NCBI GenBank assembly: GCA_029976805.1
Contig: JAPOLY010000010.1
Location: forward strand, 1-49,245
DNA length: 49,245 bases
Source of the DNA: a bacterium
Lineage (GTDB): Bacteria; Planctomycetota; UBA8108; UBA1146
Reading direction: 5' to 3'
Positions 43,281 through 49,245 of the stretch are shown in pieces (position 1 is the first letter of the stretch; every line of letters begins with the position of its first letter). Both the position numbers and the translations under genes were made by a program. The notes under the pieces are model-generated. The model saw only the letters and a list, made by a program, of their open reading frames with translations, did no database searches and was not told where the DNA came from.

Positions 43281-44203
43281 GATGACCCCGAATCGATCAC
43301 CAGAGCCGAAAGAACTGGTGGGAGGTAAATCAGGCTGGCAAAAAAGAGTTTTCTTGCCGCAGGTTTATCCCTGTGCAGTGCCAGTTGGTAAGAGCGCAGG
43401 GTCATCAGGAATCCACCCAGATTGGCTACTGCGAGATATTGGAGTCCCGCATGACCGGTGAGCGTGGGAGAGAGACTGACCCCCCAGAGTAGCAATGACC
43501 AGATCACCGAGATCCTCGCCGTCCGGTGACCCTCAGGGTCGACACTCGGCAGCATTTTGAATCCGGCTTTTTCGTACTCTTCCCGATGCATCCATGCGAT
43601 GGCGAGGAAGTGTGGGATTTGCCAGATGAAAAGAATACCGAAGAGTGCGAGCCCTACCGGATGCCATGGACTTCCTCCGGCCCCGCACCAACCGATCAGG
43701 GGAGGCAAGGCTCCCGGTATCGCACCGAGAATGGTATTGAGCGGAGTCCGTTTTTTCAGCGGAGTGTAGACGAGGACATAGAGGATCAGACTGACAAATC
43801 CGAGAGCCGCGGTGAGAGGGTTGCCCTGCCACCACAAGAGGGCAGTGCCACTGGAGGCCAACAGAGTCGCGTAGGGAAGAACGACTGCGGCTCCGATCCG
43901 TCCCTTTGCTGTGGCACGAACTGCGGTTCGCCGCATCAACTGATCCTGTTTTCGTTCCCAGAGCATATTCAGGGAGTTGGCAGCGGCGGCGAGGAGGGCA
44001 GTGCCCAGGCTCAGGGCGATCAGAACGGTCCAGCGTTCCAGCCACGCAGTGGTGGTGCCCGTGAATCGAGAGTTCCAGGTTTCAGGGAATGCCCAGGATG
44101 TGGCCACGCCGAGGCTGGCGGTCAGCACCACCAGCATCGTCAAGCGGGGCTTGGCAAGCTGGAGGAGGTCTGACAGCAATGTTGGCTGCTGAACCTCACT
44201 CAT
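43277..44203 (-). CDS. ctaB: Protoheme IX farnesyltransferase (heme O synthase)
   Basis: The 308-aa UbiA-family product has about nine membrane segments. It carries the first polyprenyl-binding motif (NSLNMLWERKQDQLMRRTAVR, with the ERKQD variant of the Asp-rich loop), the second in WMHREEYEKAGFKMLP, and the PLKKRTPLNTILGAIPGALPPLIGW block. CtaB adds farnesyl to heme B to make heme O, the substrate of CtaA. ATG 44203 has AGGG at 8 nt. An in-frame TTG at 44239 has GGGAG at 6 nt and would add 12 residues. The first aspartate of the usual DxxxD motif is replaced by Glu. Confidence 0.93.
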   Translation of the reverse strand: MSEVQQPTLLSDLLQLAKPRLTMLVVLTASLGVATSWAFPETWNSRFTGTTTAWLERWTVLIALSLGTALLAAAANSLNMLWERKQDQLMRRTAVRATAKGRIGAAVVLPYATLLASSGTALLWWQGNPLTAALGFVSLILYVLVYTPLKKRTPLNTILGAIPGALPPLIGWCGAGGSPWHPVGLALFGILFIWQIPHFLAIAWMHREEYEKAGFKMLPSVDPEGHRTARISVIWSLLLWGVSLSPTLTGHAGLQYLAVANLGGFLMTLRSYQLALHRDKPAARKLFFASLIYLPPVLSALVIDSGSS

Positions 44204-44407
44204 GCCTGTATCCCTGGATTCGGCTTCCGGTTTGGACAATGTGGTCTCCCGTCTGAGGTGAGTTTAGGGTCTGGAAGACAATTCGACCACCGGACCCAAG
44301 AGGCCCATCGGGATTGCTTGACCGATACGGCTGGAGTGGGAGAATCAAATCAGGACCAAAGTGGTCCCCTTTTGGAAAGTGGCAGGAGTGGCCTCTATTT
44401 GCGGATT

Positions 44408-44421
44408 TGCCATACTTGGCA
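44408..44421. promoter_or_regulatory. Palindromic operator candidate upstream of the SUF operon
   Basis: TGCCA (44408-44412) and TGGCA (44417-44421) flank TACT, forming a perfect 5-bp inverted repeat about 50 nt before the Rrf2 gene start. CATACT within it matches four of six -10 bases, so a repressor bound here would cover the promoter. This position suits autorepression by the Rrf2 protein encoded just downstream, as in IscR or SufR systems. Confidence 0.4.
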
Positions 44422-44469
44422 GCCCAGATGTGAGAGCAACGAGACAGGGCGAACAGACAGGGCGCACGA

Positions 44470-44949
44470 ATGCTGAGACTCAACCGTCAGACTGACTATG
44501 GGATCATGATCCTGACCTGCCTGGTCCGGGAAGATGACAAGGCTATGCCTCCCCGGTTGCTGTCTGCGCCGGAAATCGCCACGGCTTCCGGGCTGGCACT
44601 CCCGAATGTCAGCAAGATTCTCAAGGCCCTCGTTCGCGGAGGAATCCTTCAGTCCCGGAGGGGGGTTCAGGGTGGGTATCAACTTTCCCGACTTCCTGCC
44701 GATATCTCGATTCAACAGATCATCACTGCGTTGGATGGGCCGATTTCGATGACAGATTGCGCCGGTGAAGGACCGGAGCAGTGTGACGTCAGCTCGCTGT
44801 GCCCCATGAGCGCCAATTGGAAATACATCAACGACAAGATCGTGGAGACCCTGGAAAGCATCACCCTCGAACAGATGGCGATTCCAGGGGGCGTGTTGGC
44901 AGCTGCCAACAACGATTCAGATTCCACCAGAAACCCAGAAGGGGAATGA
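44470..44949 (+). CDS. Rrf2 family regulator of the SUF system
   Basis: The 159-aa product is a winged-helix Rrf2 protein: [16 protein letters not shown] at the start, then [28 protein letters not shown] (DNA-recognition helix), [12 protein letters not shown] (wing), and the cluster-binding Cys set in [18 protein letters not shown] near 98-114. Such IscR-like proteins sense Fe-S cluster status and control suf genes. It heads the suf run, and its stop codon overlaps the sufB start region (ATGATG). ATG with AGGG 8 nt upstream. Confidence 0.92.
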   Translation: MLRLNRQTDYGIMILTCLVREDDKAMPPRLLSAPEIATASGLALPNVSKILKALVRGGILQSRRGVQGGYQLSRLPADISIQQIITALDGPISMTDCAGEGPEQCDVSSLCPMSANWKYINDKIVETLESITLEQMAIPGGVLAAANNDSDSTRNPEGE

Positions 44950-46391
44950 TGTCGGAAGCAGAAGAGTTACAGAAACTCGCAGACAAGGAATACGAATTCG
45001 GTTTCGTCACAGACGTCGAATCAGACTCTTTGCCACCAGGTCTTGATGAAGACACGATCCGGGAAATCGTCCGCAGAAAGGGCGAGCCGGATTGGCTTCT
45101 TGAATATCGTCTCAAGGCTTTCCGCCATTGGCAGACGATGGAGGACCCGGCCTGGGCCAAGGTCAACAAAAATGTCGTCAACTACCAGGATCTGATTTAC
45201 TACAGTGCTCCCAAACCAAAAAAACAGTTGGAGAGTCTGGACGAAGTCGATCCGGAGTTGTTGGAGACCTTCGAAAAGTTGGGGATCTCTCTGGAGGAAC
45301 AGAAGCGTCTCAGCAATGTGGCTGTGGATGCGGTTTTCGACAGTGTTTCCGTGGCGACGACCTTCAGTGACAAGTTGGCGGAACTGGGGATCATCTTCTG
45401 TTCCTTCAGTGAAGCCGTCAAAGAGCACCCAGAGCTGATTCGCAAATATCTGGGATCGGTCGTTCCCTACACCGACAATTTTTACTCCGCACTGAACTCC
45501 GCAGTCTTTTCGGACGGTTCTTTCTGCTACATCCCCAAAGGTGTTGCATGTCCGATGGAACTGTCGACCTATTTCCGGATCAATGCTGCGGGAACGGGCC
45601 AGTTTGAGCGGACCCTGATCGTTGCCGACGAAGGCTCGACGGTGTCTTACCTCGAGGGCTGTACGGCTCCCATGCGTGATGAAAATCAGCTTCATGCTGC
45701 GGTGGTGGAGCTCGTCGCTCTCGAAGAGGCCACCATCAAATACTCGACCGTACAGAACTGGTACCCCGGCGACGCTGACGGCGTCGGTGGAATTTACAAC
45801 TTTGTGACCAAGCGAGGTCTCTGCAAAGGTGATCGCTCGAAGATCTCCTGGACTCAAGTGGAGACCGGCAGTGCCATCACCTGGAAGTATCCTTCCTGCA
45901 TTCTTCAGGGTGATGATTCCATCGGTGAGTTTTACTCGGTGGCCCTGACCAACAATTTCCAGCAAGCCGATACCGGGACAAAGATGGTTCACCTCGGCAA
46001 GCGCACGAAATCGACGATCATCTCCAAGGGTATCAGTGCCGGTAAAGGGCAAAACACCTATCGTGGGCTGGTCGACATCAAAAAGGGTGCGGAAGACGCA
46101 CGTAACTTTTCACAATGCGATTCGATGCTTCTGGGTGATCGCTGTGGCGCACACACCTTCCCTTACGTGGAGGTGCGTAACCCGAGTGCCAAGGTTGAGC
46201 ACGAAGCGACCACCTCAAAGATCGGTGAGGACCAGATCTTTTATTGCAATCAGAGGGGTATTTCGACAGAGGATGCCGTCTCGATGATCGTCAACGGATT
46301 CTGCAAGGAGGTCTTCAGCGAGCTGCCAATGGAGTTTGCTGTGGAAGCCCAGAAGTTGTTGGCGGTGAGTCTCGAGGGGAGCGTCGGTTGA
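44949..46391 (+). CDS. sufB: Fe-S cluster assembly scaffold SufB
   Basis: The 480-aa product matches SufB: an N-terminal helix region ([20 protein letters not shown]), [17 protein letters not shown], the beta-helix core with [65 protein letters not shown], and the C-terminal [23 protein letters not shown] with [19 protein letters not shown]. With SufC and SufD it builds and hands on Fe-S clusters. The ATG at 44949 has AAGGGG 4 nt away; the preceding ATG (44946) is closer than ideal. Conserved Cys residues of the scaffold are present. Confidence 0.96.
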   Translation: MSEAEELQKLADKEYEFGFVTDVESDSLPPGLDEDTIREIVRRKGEPDWLLEYRLKAFRHWQTMEDPAWAKVNKNVVNYQDLIYYSAPKPKKQLESLDEVDPELLETFEKLGISLEEQKRLSNVAVDAVFDSVSVATTFSDKLAELGIIFCSFSEAVKEHPELIRKYLGSVVPYTDNFYSALNSAVFSDGSFCYIPKGVACPMELSTYFRINAAGTGQFERTLIVADEGSTVSYLEGCTAPMRDENQLHAAVVELVALEEATIKYSTVQNWYPGDADGVGGIYNFVTKRGLCKGDRSKISWTQVETGSAITWKYPSCILQGDDSIGEFYSVALTNNFQQADTGTKMVHLGKRTKSTIISKGISAGKGQNTYRGLVDIKKGAEDARNFSQCDSMLLGDRCGAHTFPYVEVRNPSAKVEHEATTSKIGEDQIFYCNQRGISTEDAVSMIVNGFCKEVFSELPMEFAVEAQKLLAVSLEGSVG

Positions 46392-46417
46392 TGTCTGCCC
46401 ATGAAAATGAGGAAAAA

Positions 46418-47194
46418 ATGATTCTCGATGTAAATAATCTTCATGCGTCCGTAGAAGGCAGCCCGATCCTGAAAGGCCTGAACCTTTCGGTGAAGCCGGG
46501 CGAGGTTCACGCCATCATGGGACCGAATGGCTCAGGCAAGAGTACCTTTGCCAACGTTCTTGCCGGTCGTGAAGACTACACGGTGGACAGTGGTTCTGTG
46601 AGCTACAGTGGACTCGACCTCCTCGATCTTGATCCTGAGGAGCGCGCATGTGAGGGCATCTTCCTCGCATTCCAGTACCCCGTCTCGATTCCTGGAATTT
46701 CGAATGCCTACTTCCTTCGTTCGGCCCTCAATGCCGTGCGTCGCTATCGTGAGGAGTCTGAGGTGGACGCCGTCGACTTCCTCCAACTCGTCCGTGAGAA
46801 GATGAAGTTGGTGGGGATGGACGAAAAGCTGTTACAGCGTTCCGTCAACGACGGCTTCAGCGGTGGTGAAAAGAAGCGTAATGAGATTCTGCAAATGGCG
46901 GTTCTCGATCCGAAACTGGCCATCCTCGATGAAACAGACTCAGGATTGGATATCGATGCTCTCAGAATCGTTGCTGAAGGCGTTAATGCCCTTCGCGGAG
47001 GTGATCGTGCGTTTATCGTCGTGACCCACTATCAGCGACTTCTCGACTACATCGTTCCTGATCACGTTCATGTGCTTTCGGAGGGGCAGATCGTCCGTTC
47101 CGGCGACAAGACCCTGGCCCATGAGCTGGAGCGTGAGGGATATTCATGGCTTGAATCCGGGCACGCCCGTGAGAAAACCCAGGAGGCTTCGTGA
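46418..47194 (+). CDS. sufC: Fe-S cluster assembly ATPase SufC
   Basis: The 258-aa ABC-type ATPase has Walker A GPNGSGKST, the Q-loop AFQYPVSIPGI, the signature FSGGEKKRNEILQ and Walker B LAILDETDSGLD. It powers SufBD during cluster assembly. I chose the ATG at 46418 (family proteins begin with the MILDVNNL type; GAGGA lies 4 nt upstream). An ATG at 46391, next to the sufB stop, is the alternative with GGAG at 9 nt and would add 9 residues. It overlaps sufD by 4 nt (GTGA). Confidence 0.96.
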   Translation: MILDVNNLHASVEGSPILKGLNLSVKPGEVHAIMGPNGSGKSTFANVLAGREDYTVDSGSVSYSGLDLLDLDPEERACEGIFLAFQYPVSIPGISNAYFLRSALNAVRRYREESEVDAVDFLQLVREKMKLVGMDEKLLQRSVNDGFSGGEKKRNEILQMAVLDPKLAILDETDSGLDIDALRIVAEGVNALRGGDRAFIVVTHYQRLLDYIVPDHVHVLSEGQIVRSGDKTLAHELEREGYSWLESGHAREKTQEAS

Positions 47195-48492
47195 GCACCG
47201 AAACCGTTGACCCCTGGCATGCAATGCTGTCTCAGCAAGTTGCTGATTCTGCCGGTGCCCATTCCTCTCTGGATCAGCGGCGCCAGTCTGCGAGCGAGCT
47301 GTTCCAGCAAAGCGGGTTTCCTACCCGGAAACATGAAGAGTGGAGATACACGCCGCTGAAATCGGTGGCTCAAGGTGAATACTCCGCGCTGCTTCCGGCG
47401 GACGGAGCGCTGCCTGGTGATGATGAATTGGCGACCACGTCCGATATTCGCATCGTGCTGATCAACGGTCGCTTCAGGGATGATCTTTCTGATTTGACTG
47501 CATTGCCCGACGAAGTTTCGATTCGTGGACTCGCAGGCATGTTGGCTGAGAATCCTGATTCCGTCATTGAATCCATCGACCGCCTGATTCCCAGTGAAGA
47601 CCATCCATTCCAGAATCTTGCGGATGTTTTTCTTTGTGACGGTCTGGTGATCGACGCACAAGGGGAGACTGACGCCAGAATCCATATTGTTCACGCGCAG
47701 GATGGATCTGCCGTTTCTGGTTCCAGCCATGTCTCCGGACTGGTTCGACTCAGCGGTGGGGCCAAGATCGAAATCCTTGAGGAGTTCCGTTCTCGAGGAA
47801 CGACTCTGGCCAATATCCGTTGGGGTATGGAGATCGGATCCGGTTGTGAATTCTCCCGTCAACGGGTGGTTCGGCCCGGTTGCGATGTCCTTTACCACGG
47901 AACCCGGGTTCAAGTGGAAGGAAAGGCAATCTTCCGCGATCTGATTGCGGGCAGTGGAGCACGTCTGGTCCGAAACGAGATTCATGCGATTCTTGCGGGC
48001 CCGGAAGGGCATGTCGATTTGCTGGGCGGTTACGTCAGCAATGGCGACGAAATCGTTGATCATCATACGGTCATCGAGCATGCGGTTGAGGACTGCACCA
48101 GCAGAGAGATTTACAGAGGGGTTCTCGGTGGAGGCTCTCGCGGGGCATTTACCGGAATGATCCATGTTCATCAGGATGCCCAGAGAACGGATGCCGAGCA
48201 GTCCAACGACGCGATCCTTTTGTCGCGATCTGCTGAGATGAACACCCGTCCCCGTCTTGAGATCTATGCGGACGATGTCAAGTGCACCCATGGTGCGACT
48301 GTCGGAGAGCTGGATGATGAATCACTCTTTTACCTGAGAAGTCGTGGAGTGGGCCTCGAGGAGGCTCGCCGAATGCTGGTCAGGGCCTTTACTGCAGAAG
48401 TCTTTAAGGATCTTGAAAATGAGGCCTTGAAGGAGCAGTTCATTGAGCAGTTACAGGAAGCGATGCCAGCCGCTGGTGAATCGGGATCCTGA
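47191..48492 (+). CDS. sufD: Fe-S cluster assembly protein SufD
   Basis: The 433-aa product matches SufD. The N-terminal helical region contains FPTRKHEEWRYTPLKSV. The beta-helix core contains GYVSNGDEIVDHHTVIEHAVEDCTSREIYRGVL and the C-terminal part contains DVKCTHGATVGELDDESLFYLRSRGV. It is the SufB partner in the SufBC2D complex. GTG start with AGGAGG 4 nt upstream, overlapping sufC. The conserved His and Cys (CTHGAT) are present. Confidence 0.95.
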   Translation: MSTETVDPWHAMLSQQVADSAGAHSSLDQRRQSASELFQQSGFPTRKHEEWRYTPLKSVAQGEYSALLPADGALPGDDELATTSDIRIVLINGRFRDDLSDLTALPDEVSIRGLAGMLAENPDSVIESIDRLIPSEDHPFQNLADVFLCDGLVIDAQGETDARIHIVHAQDGSAVSGSSHVSGLVRLSGGAKIEILEEFRSRGTTLANIRWGMEIGSGCEFSRQRVVRPGCDVLYHGTRVQVEGKAIFRDLIAGSGARLVRNEIHAILAGPEGHVDLLGGYVSNGDEIVDHHTVIEHAVEDCTSREIYRGVLGGGSRGAFTGMIHVHQDAQRTDAEQSNDAILLSRSAEMNTRPRLEIYADDVKCTHGATVGELDDESLFYLRSRGVGLEEARRMLVRAFTAEVFKDLENEALKEQFIEQLQEAMPAAGESGS

Positions 48493-48523
48493 AGACGGGA
48501 GTGGTTTGAACGCGGGTGACCCC

Positions 48524-49245
48524 ATGTCTCTGAATGTGAACGAGATTCAGAAGCACTTTCCTGGTTTGAATCAACAGGTACACGGGCACCGTCTCGTTTA
48601 TCTGGACAGCGCGGCGACTACCCAAAAGCCCGTGGCAGTGATGGAAGCGGTCGACTCGGTCTATCGCCAGGATTGCGCCAATGTCCACAGGGGAGTTCAC
48701 ACCCTCAGCGAAAGAGCCACCGCCCGATTTGAGGGGGTCCGCAAAGTCGTGGCGGCATTCCTCGGTATCAGTGACAGCCGGGAAGTGATCTTCACGCGGG
48801 GTGTGACTGAATCGATGAATCTGTTGGCCAACACACTGTGTCATCTGGATTCCGGATTTCAGCCCGGTGACGAAATCCTGATCTCTTCCCTCGATCACCA
48901 TGCGAACATCGTGCCCTGGCAGTTGATCAGCGAAAAAATGGGGACGATTCTGAAGGTGATTCCCTGCGACGATGAAGGAGAGTTGATTCTCTCTGATCTG
49001 GATCAGTGGATCAGTGAGAAAACCCGGGTGGTCTCCGTTGGACACGTTTCCAATGCGATTGGAACGGTCAATGATATCGACGCCATCTTTGCGGAGGCTC
49101 GCAAAGTTGGCGCAATTACGATTCTCGATGCTGCCCAGTCTGCACCTCATATGTCGATCAGTCCGAAGGAAATCGATTGCGATTTCCTGACCTTCAGCGG
49201 CCACAAAACATACGGCCCCACGGGTGCCGGCGTTCTATGGGGCAA
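48524..49245 (+). CDS. sufS: Cysteine desulfurase SufS (partial, runs off the edge)
   Basis: The first 240 codons match the SufS class of PLP enzymes: LVYLDSAATTQKP, VHRGVHTLSERATARFEG, ILISSLDHHANIVPWQ, ILDAAQSAPHM and the PLP-lysine block FSGHKTYGPTGAG. The mobilised sulfur comes from cysteine. The catalytic cysteine region lies past the window edge. The ATG at 48524 aligns with the E. coli SufS start. An in-frame TTG at 48506 has a better ribosome site (GGGAG) and would add 6 residues. It follows sufD by 31 nt. Confidence 0.95.
   Translation, partial: MSLNVNEIQKHFPGLNQQVHGHRLVYLDSAATTQKPVAVMEAVDSVYRQDCANVHRGVHTLSERATARFEGVRKVVAAFLGISDSREVIFTRGVTESMNLLANTLCHLDSGFQPGDEILISSLDHHANIVPWQLISEKMGTILKVIPCDDEGELILSDLDQWISEKTRVVSVGHVSNAIGTVNDIDAIFAEARKVGAITILDAAQSAPHMSISPKEIDCDFLTFSGHKTYGPTGAGVLWG

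Overview
The window reads as a chromosomal segment of an aerobic, Gram-negative-type (diderm) bacterium of moderately high GC content. Planctomycetota, or a close relative, is the best fit, as an inference. The support is: (i) BamA-like POTRA and LpxB genes, which imply an outer membrane with lipid A; (ii) a large secreted protein (23599-26073) of a type I associate with planctomycetes, ending in a dockerin-like pair of Ca-binding repeats; (iii) a degenerate HhH/endonuclease III-like protein with a histone H1-like Lys/Ala tail (2386-3612), also a type I associate with planctomycetes; (iv) alternative complex III joined to an A2-type caa3 oxidase. No tRNA, rRNA, CRISPR array, insertion sequence or phage gene was seen. 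Most of the window is core, operon-rich genome.

Layout. 1-863 (-): 5' part of a BamA-like gene with a good sigma70-type promoter. 1100-1579 (+): DUF2203 protein. 1576-4583 (-): yebC, the HhH/H1-like protein and an xdhC-like gene. 4737-6143 (+): a PAS/GAF-like GGDEF diguanylate cyclase. 6148-10831 (-): nusA-infB-rbfA, preceded by a roughly 410-nt untranslated leader that starts at a near-consensus promoter. 11324-16698 (+): a DUF2064 glycosyltransferase-like gene, mcsA-mcsB and clpC (arginine-phosphorylation and ClpC proteolysis, without ctsR). 16705-18027 (-): folC. 18133-23502 (+): a C26 glutamine amidotransferase-like gene, lpxB, an unknown membrane protein, aroB and a MATE exporter, packed with short overlaps. 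23599-26073 (-): the secreted protein, separated from the MATE gene by a strong bidirectional terminator.

26461-44203 is a respiratory island. It holds ctaA (heme A synthase with an extra N-terminal membrane module), actABCDEF (alternative complex III, a quinol:cytochrome c oxidoreductase), a 111-aa one-TM protein, a SCO-type copper chaperone, coxB (CuA plus cytochrome c), coxA, coxC, a subunit IV and a second subunit-III-like protein. On the other strand are a DUF3179 protein and ctaB (heme O synthase). These genes encode a quinol-to-oxygen electron path together with heme A synthesis and copper delivery.

44470-49245 (+) is a SUF iron-sulfur cluster operon: an Rrf2-type regulator, sufB, sufC, sufD and the start of sufS, cut by the window edge. 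A small palindrome in front of it is a candidate autoregulatory operator.

The items most worth a second look are the H1-tailed HhH protein, the McsA homologue lacking one zinc-site cysteine, two transcription terminators that lie inside the coding sequence of the opposing convergent gene, the long nusA leader, the extra subunits and His-rich segments of the ACIII/caa3 cluster, and the cysteine-less DUF3179 protein. I did not find a clear-cut, wholly new multi-gene system.
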